64,000 nucleotides of DNA from the NCBI GenBank assembly GCA_947095585.1, contig OX352763.1:47831481-47895480 (forward strand), given 5' to 3'. Shown here piece by piece: positions 37,340-53,900 of the stretch (position 1 is the stretch's first letter; each line of letters starts with the position of its first letter). A program made the position numbers and the translations under genes. The DNA comes from Nephrocerus scutellatus. Taxonomy: Eukaryota > Arthropoda > Insecta > Diptera > Pipunculidae. Below the pieces are notes generated by a model. The model worked only from the letters and a program-made list of their open reading frames with translations, had not been told where the DNA came from and made no database searches.

Positions 37340-38470
37340 TTGTAAAAAAAATTTTAATTAAAATTTAAAATTTAAATTTTTCATCTAAATTCTCTAATCG
37401 CAGAATCGCCCCTCGATCCTGGGTAATTTTTTTTTTGTAGGAGAAAATCATCGAAAGAGACATTTGACATCAGATGTCAAATTTGAAAATGCTCAGATCA
37501 TTTTATTCTGAGCACTTAGAGCACGCTCATACTCTGAGCAAATAAGAAACACGAGCATTTATCTTGAGAACTCTTTGACTGCTCTGAACTAATTTATGAA
37601 AACACCAAATGACAGAATATTGTGAAAACTTGTTGTTTTATCAGTAAAATGATATCGACAACAAAAAACGACATCAATATAAATACAATTCAGTAAATAA
37701 GTAAGTAAGTTGAATTAAGCATAAAACATTTATGTCTCGTTTCACTTGCTGGGTTCATTTGTGAGTGAGCTAAGATTTCTCTCTGTCTCTCTCCTCCACC
37801 AAAACCATGCCGACTGCGCAGCACACAGTCATTAACAAGAACGACGGTATCTGATGCTACTGTAAGAAATTAAAAAAATTTATAAGGGCCTTGCGGCCGA
37901 ACCCGGGGCCCGATCACTACCAAATTTTAGAAAAAGTATTGTTTATTGGGTATACACATGTGTGTAAAATGTGAAAAAAATCGGGTAATTTTTTTTTAAA
38001 TTTGTATGGGAGCCCCACGAACCCGGGGCCCGATCACTTCCAAATTGTAAAACAAAGTATTGTCACTGTAAATACTCATGTGTACAAAATTTCAGGAAAA
38101 TCGAGTTTTAGGAAGTGCGTTAAAAATTGATAATTAAAAAAAAATTTGTATGGGAGCCCCCCGACCCCGGAGCCCAATCGCTTCAAAAAATTTACAAAAA
38201 GTGTTTTCCAGCGGAGATACATATTTGTATAAAATTTAAAAAAAATCGGGTAATTTTTTTTAAAATATTTGTATGGGAGCCCCACGACCCCAAGGTCCGA
38301 GGGGCCTCAAATTTTAATAGAAAGTATTGTCACCGGAAATATACATTTGTGCAAAATTTCAATAAAATCAGGCTATGGGAAGTGGGTTAAAAATTTATCA
38401 GAAAATCTGACCAGCCAGCCAGCCACCCAGCCAGCCACGTGCACGTGAATTTAATATGGAGAATTTAAAA
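37340..38470 (-). mobile_element. Foldback-like element, copy B
   Basis: In the opposite orientation to the left arm of copy A, this copy has the shared block acatttgacatcagatgtca...ctttgactgctctgaactaa (37455-37640). Next come tandem units (gcccgatcacttccaaat, tatacacatgtgtgtaaaat, tatgggagccc) from 37880 to 38385. It ends in ggaagtgggttaaaaattta, a ccagccagcc repeat, ccacgtgcacgtgaattt and atggagaatttaaaa. The last sequence is the same terminus as in copy A. Only one clear terminus is seen, so the copy may be partial. No gene is encoded. Confidence 0.78.
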
Positions 38471-39764
38471 AGATTGCTCCATGCGTCGTTCCGTACACTC
38501 GGCGCTGTGAGGGCATTATACCGATTCGTACATTGCAAAGACAAGTGACACTAGTTTGTTTAGAGACATTTTTTTGTTGCTCATTGAATAGCTTATAATT
38601 CCACTTTCATACAATCAAAACGAGGTTCTGATATTTTTTAAATGCGAACATACTCAGTGCCACGCCTCCGGAAATGGGAAAAAGGAAAATTTGTTGGCAA
38701 ATGCAAATGCTACGGGTTTTAGTTACGTATCAATTATCATTTCTACTGGTCTAGTTACTGCGTTCGTTGTGAACGCTCGGCTCGATCCAACACTCGCAGT
38801 ACCTTTGCAAATACATTTTGGCCTCTATTTCGTACTGCATGAGAGAGCTTTACATTTTTTACTGATAAGAATTTGTCTGCCTACATATATTCACAGTGGT
38901 GGTCATAAAGGCTGCGGCTGCGACTGCGGCTGTAAACTCGCAATACTTTCCATACCTGTGTTTAAAACGGTTAAACATTTAACTGTGTCACTAATAAGTT
39001 GGGTGGTGGAAGGACGGCGTCGGAATGATATAAGTATAATTGTGTATTCATATTACAATTTTCGAGTTCTTCTTCATGAAGAAAATGCCCTCATGTCTAT
39101 AGTATATTGTTTAAACAAATTCTGTCAAATTTTGCCGCGCGGCGGACCCTGATGAGCGTTGTATTCGTGCACTCCCTCGCATGTGAGTACGTAACAACCG
39201 TGTACCGCTATCACTGTTTAAACTTAAATATCGTTTCGTTTGGTTTTTTTCCTCTGTATCAACAATAAAAATTAAGGTGAAATAACAAAAATGTTGTTTA
39301 CGAGTACGTGGTGTATGGCCTGCGTTGACAAATATTTGCACAGCATTTTTTTGGGAAGACAAAAACCAGGCATTTTGGTTGGCCTTCTCCTCGCACATGT
39401 CCCATTTAATTCTTTATAATCACAAGGGGCCATAAAGTGTAACGACATGGCTGGGCAATGGAATAAATCCGCCCGTTCTGTTGGTATTAGGTTTTTTATT
39501 CATATTTCAAAATTTTCGTAGTTTCACCTTTTGACGGATAATATTGTTATCTGTCTGTGGAGCAGACAGTTAAAATGTGTGCTGCCTCTGCATGAAAACT
39601 TCTTCGTCACAACTAAGACTGTACATTTATTCAAGAGAATAAAAGTTTGTGCAGTTGCAGCAAGTGCCGCAGAAAGCGCTCAAATACAGATAATCTTTAC
39701 CAAACTATTATGTATTCATTTTATTATGTAGGTAATACCTTCTTTTTATAACGTTTTTTTAAAT

Positions 39765-40255
39765 TAATCTATATAAACTTCGCTTGCTCGTGGTACGTCA
39801 GTTTGTCGGTCGGTCGGTTTGTCGTGGAATCTTGCGATAAATTTTTAACCCACTTCCCAAAGCCCGGTTTTATTAAAATTTTGTATTTTAATAAATTTAA
39901 TAAATTAAAATTGATAAATTTCCGGAGACAACACTTTACTTTTTATTAAAATTTGGGGCTCCTCGGGCCTCAGAGCCGAGGGGTGCCCTTATAAAAATGA
40001 TGAACAACACTTTTTGTAAAAAATTTAGTGACCCGGCGCCAAAACCTTCTCTATAGAAAGCCCAACTGTTCCGATCGTACACAGATACATGCTTAGATTT
40101 AGACCAAACGTATTTGTATTAGTAATCAATCACAAACACACATGCGTTTGGTGTTGGTTTCACTATAGAGTTGGGCTTTCTATAGAGAAGGTTTAGCCCG
40201 GGGCCCAAAAATTTTTTTAAAAAAATTAACACGATTTTCTTCAAATTTTATATAC
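39765..40255 (+). mobile_element. Foldback-like element, copy C (partial, with MITE inside)
   Basis: It starts with the family terminus (tttttttaaattaatctata, then cttcgcttgctcgtgg), a cggtcggtcggttt repeat and aatttttaacccacttccc. Diverged repeat units follow (acaacactttttgtaaaaaa, ggggctcctcgggcctca). A 153-bp MITE splits a unit at 40042-40194. The right terminus is missing, and the sequence passes into unrelated repeat DNA at about 40255. Confidence 0.7.
40042..40194. mobile_element. 153-bp MITE with perfect 26-bp terminal inverted repeats
   Basis: 40042-40067 (aaaccttctctatagaaagc and the next six bases) is the exact reverse complement of 40169-40194. The interior also contains an imperfect hairpin (ccaaacg ... 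gcgtttgg). The flanks cccggcgcc (40032-40040) and cccggggcc (40197-40205) form a possible 9-bp target duplication with one mismatch. No coding capacity is present. The perfect ends imply recent insertion or gene-conversion-like maintenance relative to its diverged host repeat. Superfamily unknown. Confidence 0.85.
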
Positions 40256-40259
40256 TACT

Positions 40260-40560
40260 AACTGACCCGACAGACGTTGTTCTGTCCCACATTCAATAAA
40301 TTTGTTTGTGATCGTTTGTAAACTTGTGGAAAGATATTTGAAATAAAATAATAATAATTAAAAATAATTTTGTTTTGCGATTTTGAGTCACAGTATTGAT
40401 CACATTATTGTGTTACATTTTTAAATTTTGGGAATTAAGTAATTTCACTACCGATTTGTATGAATTATTTTTTATTTTGAGTTTAATAAAGGGCTTAGCC
40501 CAACTTATTGCCATGACGCAAGTCATTCAGGGAGTCCTCCCTTGGCAAGTCTCTATATAA
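40260..40560. other. Repeat-derived spacer in intron 1
   Basis: It begins with actgacccgacagacgttgt, a motif seen at the ends of dispersed non-autonomous insect elements, and continues AT-rich. It leads into the minisatellite. Element class is not determined. Confidence 0.4.
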
Positions 40561-40568
40561 AAAAAAAT

Positions 40569-40935
40569 GGTCTTTTGAGGGTCCTCTGGAGGGTCTTTTG
40601 GGGGTCTTTAAATGGTCTTTTTAGGGTCTTTTGAGGGTCTTCTGAGGGTCTTTTGATGTTTTTTGAAGGTCTTTAAGGGAGTCTTTTGAGGGTCTTTTGT
40701 AGGTCTTTTGGAGGTCCTTTGAGGGTTTTTGGGGGTCTTTTTAGGGTCTTGTGGTATTTTTTGGAGTATTTTGGACGTCCTTTCAGGGTCTTTTTAGGTC
40801 TTTTGTGGTTCTTTTGGAGGTCTTTTAATTATCTTTAATGATTTTTGGGGATTTTGAGGGACTTTTGGTGGTCTTTTTGTGATTATTTTCGGGGTCTTAG
40901 GGGCCTTTTGATGGTCTTTAGGGGTCTTTTGGAGA
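40569..40935. repeat. Short-period minisatellite, GGGTCTTTTGA-type units
   Basis: Over about 365 bp, variants of gggtcttttga and aggtcttttgg recur more than 20 times with unit lengths of roughly 12-20 bp. The strand shown is almost devoid of A and C runs, giving a marked G/T skew. No element boundaries are evident. Confidence 0.9.
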
Positions 40936-41449
40936 TATTTTTGTCCACAACATCAAATAAGTTTCACTCCAATTGCGCGTTAAGCACACGCACTGTTTTT
41001 TTTTTTTGACTTGCGGGTAAGCAAACGACCCTGATAGTTTGGATTTTCAAGGCTAATGCCGCGAAAACTGGTTTATTTGTTGTAATTGCGAATGCAAACC
41101 ACAGCCGAAACTGCAAGTGCTTAAAGAACTGACATGTCGGTCGGAATCATTGGGATGCGTTGACAAATAGCAAAAGAAAGAAAGAAATCGTGAGTTATGG
41201 TTGCGAGTTCATACAAAAATAATATGGAAAATAGCACTTTTAGTTTTTTTCCGAATTTTACAATTTTCCGGGAAACTTTTCTATTTTTTTTCGCATAAAC
41301 CTTATACGGACTATGGCGAATTTATAAAATAAAAGTTAGCCAATTCGGTCCAGTCGTTCTCAAATATTTTTTTTTCACCTAGCGGTTTGAAATATACTTT
41401 AAAACCTATTCTCATACCTACCAAATATCCATAAAAAATTTCATAACAT

Positions 41450-41545
41450 AAGGCCAGAGGGGTGCACAAGTAAATTTTCTAAAAATAAGCACGATTTTAT
41501 TCAAATTTTAAACACATATGTAACTCCTATTAGAGAATTGACGTG
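41450..41545. repeat. Remnant of a foldback-family repeat unit
   Basis: ggggtgcacaag, then aaaaataagcacgattttat and tcaaattttaaacacatatg, parallels the ~120-bp units of the foldback-like copies. It is a single decayed unit. Confidence 0.5.
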
Positions 41546-41657
41546 AACAATTTTTACTTTCCTACTGATTTATCAACGCCTCTCACTTAACGGAAATCAT
41601 TGAGCAAAAAAATATAGTAGAGCATAATATTTTATATATTTTACCCGACCAAATTAA

Positions 41658-47219
<5,562 letters not shown>

Positions 47220-47375
47220 CGGATTCAGATTCTACAGAGGCGGATACAAATGTGCAGGATATCCTCACTTGTGGAACTTGCCAGAAGGTTTTCGCTTTAT
47301 CGGATATTGTGAGATTTATTCAGCACAAAGTGTTACAATGCAATAAAGAAAACTACGGACAATGTATAACGCAAG
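47220..47375 (+). CDS. CG9650: BCL11/CG9650 coding exon 2: N-terminal CCHC zinc finger
   Basis: A 156-bp exon between ttattacag and caag|GTAGGG, entering and leaving after one base of a codon. It encodes DSDSTEADTNVQD followed by ILTCGTCQKVFALSDIVRF and IQHKVLQCN. Cys at about residues 32 and 35, His at about 50 and Cys at about 55 form the BCL11 N-terminal finger (C-x2-C-x14-H-x4-C). In vertebrates this finger (LLTCGQCQMNFPLGDI...) mediates self-association. The spacing is identical. The exon is separated from exon 3 by only 66 bp. Confidence 0.93.
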
Positions 47376-47441
47376 GTAGGGTGGGCCGTTCTCTTTATAT
47401 TTTCTAGAATTTAATTAAATAACACTCTCATTGAACTGAAG
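47376..47441 (+). other. BCL11 intron 2 (66 bp)
   Basis: GTAGGG donor and ctgaag acceptor. An alternative acceptor (tttctag at about 47405) would run into an in-frame TAA within a few codons, so the acceptor at 47441 is preferred. Confidence 0.85.
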
Positions 47442-47624
47442 GTCCAACAAACGATAGAGAAGGCGATGATGGACGGCCACTCAGCTTAGTCAATCGCAGA
47501 CCATCTATTTCAGCGCCGATTGCAAGTCGAAAACAATCCGGATCAAGGATACACACGCCGCCACCTAGTCCAGCTGATTTGTTAGCCGATGGTGCGTCAA
47601 GCACACCGAAAAGACTTGTCGACG
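47442..47624 (+). CDS. CG9650: BCL11/CG9650 coding exon 3
   Basis: A 183-bp exon (61 codons, phase 1 to phase 1). Its frame has to be worked out by splicing, because it has no long open frame of its own from a start codon. It encodes PTNDREGDDGRPLSLVNRRP, then SISAPIASRKQSGSRIHTP, PPSPADLLADG and STPKRLVD. It is rich in Ser, Pro and Arg and is likely a disordered linker. The donor gacg|GTAAGT is consensus. Confidence 0.9.
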
Positions 47625-47686
47625 GTAAGTGGCGATGACGAACGTAAACTTGCAATTGCGATTGTCTTACTTTACTTTAAACACAG
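47625..47686 (+). other. BCL11 intron 3 (62 bp)
   Basis: Perfect GTAAGT donor, pyrimidine-rich tract (cttactttactttaa) and acacag acceptor. This is typical minimal fly intron size. Confidence 0.92.
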
Positions 47687-47977
47687 AAAATGACAACACA
47701 ACGCCCAAAGACGACTCGAGCCGAGCGCACAGCCCACCCAGTGGGGACAACAGTGCAACTGCTACTACCACTGTCCCATCCACAAACGTTTCGGTGACTG
47801 TGGCTGACACCGCATCACTAAAAACTGTAGAAATTAAGCAGGAACACTTCGAATCAAGTGTAAATCAGCAAGTCGAAGATGATGCAGCGACATTAGACAG
47901 AGCCAATGATGGTCAGCCGCCTACAAAGAGGCCGAAAGTAGAGGTAGCCGATGCTGAATCTAACACAATGCACACAG
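47687..47977 (+). CDS. CG9650: BCL11/CG9650 coding exon 4: Ser/Thr-rich linker with IKQE and KRPK motifs
   Basis: A 291-bp exon (97 codons, phase 1 to phase 1) between acacag and cacag|GTAAAA. It encodes a low-complexity Ser/Thr/Pro/Asp linker, NDNTTPKDDSS through to a TKRPKVEVADAE segment. VEIKQEHFE near 47830-47856 contains IKQE, a consensus sumoylation site (psi-K-x-E). Vertebrate BCL11A has a comparable PKQEH segment in its equivalent region. TKRPKVEV could serve as a nuclear localisation signal. The exon length is a multiple of three, so skipping it would leave the frame intact. Confidence 0.92.
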
Positions 47978-50900
47978 GTAAAAATATTTTTAACTTCTCT
48001 TGAAAAATTCCATACCATGGTCTACTATGCACTTTTTTTTACTCATCCTAAAAACTCACAAACAAAGAATGTTTGTATTCAATTGGCGTGTGTGCAGCTT
48101 CCGTGACACATTACCCATTTTTCGGTGTTGTACGTTGCATATTATATTATAATCCCATCCCTCTGTCTGCCTGACTGCCCATTCAGATTGACCGTCAGTT
48201 ATACTTGTACTCAATGACAAAAATGTTTTTGATGTCGTCGAAGCCTTTATAACGTCTACGAGAATATATGCACGAATACGAGTATTTTTGTATATTCGTC
48301 TGCTTACGGAAAAAACAAAGTTTATCACCCCTGCAGGCGGAAAATCTGTATAGCTACAAAATGACTGCCACACACATGATGACGACTGCATAAGCATGCA
48401 GCTGTGCAACTTGCTCCCGATACGACATCGCACCTTCCCGTCAGCGCGTTCAGCTATGCCCAGAAATGACTTTTTTTGACCATTCACTTAACCTCTTTGA
48501 CACGTTTGCACAAAATACCGACATCAAAAGTCTAATTGACAGAAACAAGGGTGTTTGGGGGAGATAAAATACACAACGCAACTAAAAAAGCATCACGCCA
48601 AAGCACAAGGCATCGGAGATAAGCCAACACCAGCAACAACAAAAACGACGACAACAACAGCAGAAAAAAACCGAGAATCATCCTTTGACATCTTTTCTGA
48701 AAAACGATGGGAATTTGTCCGCGCAGAGCTGAAGCAACATTATATCTATTTGTCCGGGGTTTGAATCAGAGGCTGGCTAGTTGAGGAATTCGTTTGACAT
48801 GCATCCCGGGTGTACACTTTCTGCTGGTATTTACTAGCCCAGTCAAAATCACCCTGTGCAATGTCCATCGTCGGCGATGTGATAGCCACAGAAGATAAAA
48901 CAAATGGAAAATGCAGGAGAAAAAACAACAACAAAAACAGAATTTTTAAAAATAAATATTTGGTCTTTGTGAGGTTGTATGACCAACTAAAAGATAAAAA
49001 GGCACAAAAGTACTAACACTGCGCGGCAGAAAACCTTTCGAATTTGAATTTAGTGCCTTGCTTACAGCTCCTTTCTCTGCGCTATGTATGTACCTCAACC
49101 AGCGATGAATACTGAACATCAGTTATATCGAATTAATTATTTTTAAACGCACATTGACGAAGGTGACAGTTATGTTATAAAGTAGCCGGTATACACACTA
49201 GTGAGTTAACGTATAAAATACTTTTGTTAATTACTGCAGTCACAGCGAACACACATTCCCAGAGTAATTTTGCATTGCGCATAACCGGTTTAGCAGAAAA
49301 ACTGGTTTTGGTCGTGTGAAAAATAGCGTACATTACTCGCAGAAAAGTGCTCATCGTGCTCGATAGATTGCCGTACTTGGCTACCGCTTCGTGCTACAAG
49401 CTTCTAACTCGATAACTCCACTTTCCTCGCTCGTTTTGTAATGTACTATAAACAACGACATTAGTTTCTCGACGTCTGTTCCTGGTTATAAACAAGCTTG
49501 ACCTCTGGCTTCATTCGCGTGCCATAAATAGCCGTTTTTACGCAAAGCAAGAAATGAAAAACACAACAAAACGCGAAAATTAAAAATCCCCCAGCAGTCA
49601 AGCATGTCACAGCACATCCCGGAAAGGGTAAACGTTTATTATTATCTGCGGGCGAAACGCGCGTTACTCACACACACTCGTACGTGACAAAGTAAGAAGC
49701 AAATTCATTATGACTGTTGGCTGTAGATGCAAATCGTGAGTGGCGTACAGCCAGGCCTATTGTGAGACGCACGATGATTATTAACTCGTATTAAAGGATA
49801 ACCGCCGTGGCTCAGTGGTAATGCACATGGCTGCTGCGCAGGAGGTTCAGGTTCGAATCCCAGCAACACCAAAAGTATTTTTCACGGTGTCCCACCTCCG
49901 CGAATGGGTGACAAACGTTCCGAGAGTAATTAATACCTTGTCACGGAAAGCTTCTCAATTCGCCGTTCGGATCCGGCCTTAAATTGTAGGTCCCTTCCAT
50001 TTGTGTCCAAAAAATTAACATGTGCAGCACAAATGGTCGCGAGAAGTTAGGCCTTGGACCGCAATGGTCTGTCACGCCAAATATTATTATTATTATTATT
50101 ATTATTAAAGGATAACAAAGCTATCTGTATTAACTGTACTGTTGCAAATCAAGTATTAGTAAGTAGTTTGTGTTTTTATTGCTGTCATGAACCGTTAGAA
50201 ACCGTGAAAATGGGCATCTTTTGATGGTTGCCGATGGGGCACCGAAAGCTGATGTGTGACGTATAAGAGGATTGCTGCAGATTTGTGTCATTGATTGATG
50301 TCAGTTGTACTAGCAGTAAAATGCGTTTGCTGGAAAGAAAGGAACGACTCTTTCAGAGCTTCATCTTTGATTCGAGACGGATACGACCAAGAAACGAAAA
50401 GATGACATGTAGACTGCACAAATCCATTCATAAAATGTGTGTGGAAAAACAAACAATGGAAGGACACACAGAGAGAGGCCAAAACGGACCGTCAACCTCA
50501 GCGACATTAACTACTGTTCTTTACCTTTGCATGGCTGACCTTCAATTCAAATGCGATACTAAGCACAGCGACAGCAAGGACGACGACAATAGCTTATGTG
50601 ACAAGAAGATAGCTTTATTATTTCTGAGCTAACGCAGCCGATGCTGTCCTTGTTGTTGTTGGCTTTGTTGACTCTCTGTTCCCTTTGTATTGTGGACTTT
50701 TTAATTCCTGCAATCTCCACCGCATTGCGCGTTCGGTTCGTTCCCCTTTTTTCTATTATTCGTTATGCTGCTGCTACTGCTCGATGGCCAGCGAATTCCT
50801 TGGCCATTTAAATATGGTTCACGTTCACATGCAATGCGTCACATCATCATCATCCATCCGTCCTACAGAATGATACGTTGCTATGTGCGAACGTAAGCAA

Positions 50901-53900
50901 TGAAGCTGCTGAAGGATGTTTAGAGATTTTTGCCCGTTACATTACCTATTTTTTATTTTTTATTCATTAAACGATTTTGTCATTACCGTAACTGCTTACC
51001 GAGAACGGTATATCTGTCGCCTGTCGTCCTTTGTCGTTTTTGCGTGCGGATTTCCTTTGTACCGTATGTGTATGGTGCACATGACAAAAAGTCAAAACTT
51101 TTTTGTACTGCGGACTTCGACCTGTAGTTCAACCAAACAATGAATGAAGCAAAATTTGAATATGAATATTTTTGAGCAAAATAAATTTTTAATTAGAATT
51201 TCGCGTGTACACAGAATATTCATATCTGGAACGATTTAGGTAATCAAATAATCCTAATTATAAAGTGCAATTTTTGTCGTCGATGTGCGATTCATGATTT
51301 TGGTCGGAACAGACTCGAATGTCCGCAAAATGATTATATCAAGTCATTTAATTGCAAAACTCCACGGTCATTTTCGACTGCTCAGATAGCTTATATTGTG
51401 TGGAAACGCTGTTGTTGATGTTGAACCTTACAAATGAATCCATATACATTTTTAAGTTGTTCAATAAAAGAAGAAGGGTTGAAATAAACTCCATCATCCT
51501 AAATCGAAATAATTATGTAATTTCACGTAGCCAACAGCCTTTGTAGACCGCACACCTGTATCGAACGCCTAACATTTGCCATTCTATCCCAACTATCACA
51601 ACGAACGAGCATAGATTGTGCATGTCTATAGGATTATGTCACGCATCACCATTCACCAGTACTACCACCACCGCCATCGTAGTCATTAACTCAAGCCAAG
51701 AATAAGAAGAACGTCGGCATGATGGATGCTGAATGAAAGGATTTTCATGCCAAAATAAAAAAAAAAACGTTTGCCACAAAGCCGATACTTTCAGATGGAG
51801 TCGACGCATACGCAAAATAGCATATGTTTATCCGCAAGGTCCGATTCTCAGGGGATATAGGAAGGGCGAGAGTGTTCTTTACGATTTTTTAGTGGACAAG
51901 CTAAGGAAGTAAAATAAGCAAATAAGCAAAAAAAGAAAAGAAAAGCAGTCATTGAATTGTATTTGGCAGCCACAGAAAAAACGAATGTTTTGTCATATGA
52001 AGAGCGATTAATTTTCAGCAGGCGGTCAATTTAGCATATCCGCTGTTTTTGGTTTTGGTTGCCTGCGTCTCGTCGCTTCGGTCTGTCGATGGATCATTGA
52101 TGTTGTTGTGCTAGCCAGAGATTGTGGTCACTTAACTGTGAAGTGGCGGTTGTTACGATGTTTATCGCGCTTCAGCGCAACGCAGCCTTTATCTATGAGT
52201 TTGAAGGGATGAATTACGAATCAAAAGCTTCTGGCTATGATATAGGTACTCGTAAGCAAAAAGAAATGACCGTAGTCACATCAACTTCTAGCCGGTCGAA
52301 AAACAATGTTTTAAGACAGCGGTTTAATTGTCGATTGTTTTGTTAAGAGTAGATGAGTATATGTATTTCATTCACATAAAAGTTGTGAACGGTCGATTGC
52401 GGATTGCAATGCGGACGTTAAAAGGACGACGATTCATAAAAAGCAACGCATTAAAAAAAGAACAAAACAAAGTCTTGGCGCAAGCATCGTTCGACCAGTA
52501 TAAAGTCATGCTGCGACCTCCAAAACTAAGAGCTTCTGTCTACGACGGCAATTGCAGAGATGTGCCTAATCAGCGAAGGATAAGAAAATGTCTGTGAACT
52601 TCTATAACAGACAGTTTATTTTGTATTTTATTGATCATTTGCTCCCCTTATCGGATCGGCTGACGCGCTTCGACAAGCGACAAATATTACATAAAGAAAA
52701 TGAATATGCCCTTAGTTAAGCGAAGAGGATACAAAACATTTAATTTACACCTTTTCTTATGTATCGATAGTCTTTTAAAAAGTGAGAACCCCGGATGGCG
52801 CGTGACATTCTTACGCCAGGATGCTACTAATGCAGTGATCATTGCTTTATTTATTTCATGATTTTAGGCGTATTTCCATTTCCACAAGATACGATCGCAA
52901 ACCATACCCATTCAAATGTTTCATTCTCGTGCTGCCAAGAAGGTTTCTTCTTCAGAAAGATCAGATCAGCAACCCTTTACCTTGCGCGCATTCGATTAGT
53001 ATGCGTTCAGTTCCCTAGTATATTTTAGGCAACCCTAATTCAGTAATTTAACTCGTGGCTTCATTTGCATTTACGCAGGTCAGACGTCAGGCTTGCTTTG
53101 AAAGAAAGCAAGTAGTGATAGGTAATTCTCTATGCCGCACTGCGTCCAATAAAAATACCCGCATCAAGAACTTTCAGACTTTGCCTAGTGTTTGCTACAC
53201 CGTAGCTCATTTCAATCACCTTTCGAGATATATACCGCAGGATATTCTTTCAAGAAGGAAACAGATTGTGGATTGTTCAGATTAATTACCCTTCCCGCGG
53301 AAAAAATTGCTATGTGAGTCAGAGCGACAACATGTGATGAGTATAACTTCCCCAAGAAGACACGAGTTAAAAGTGCGTCGCGTTGTTATAACTGAGCGCC
53401 GTGATGGTGGTTACGTACGAGAGCGTATATGCAATATGCATAATATACTGGCGTGGAGCGAAAGGGAAATTTGCTTTGCTGCTTTCCTGCGTAGCAACTT
53501 TGGTAACGCAGCTGCTTGTATCGGAACCTTTCACTGATTTCGTTTGTTGTGTTTTCTATTTTTCCTTTTTGTACTTACTATATTCAAGCGGGTCCTTGAC
53601 ATTAATCCGAAATCAGTAGATGAGAGCGCCTTTTGCATTTTATTGCAAGAAAAGGAACTTCTTTTAAAACGCCGCAAAATACGATATAAAAATCGAAATT
53701 GGTTTAAAAAATACATTCTGTAAAACGGTTGCTGTGTCGTAGTGCGACATATTGCAACCATTAACACCCTTGTCGTACACCTTGCCATTGGCAGTACTCA
53801 GTGCAATGTCTCGTCTCTCAAATTATGGGGTGTAGAAAGATTAAACGCACATCACGCACAGCTCACGCTGATCACACACAATTGCGGTTAGCCGTGATTT

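Noticed and set aside
49803..49875. Functional tRNA gene
   Set aside because: The A and B boxes are tRNA-like, but the sequence does not fold into a full cloverleaf with a 3' acceptor stem. It continues into a SINE body with an (ATT)n tail and target duplication.
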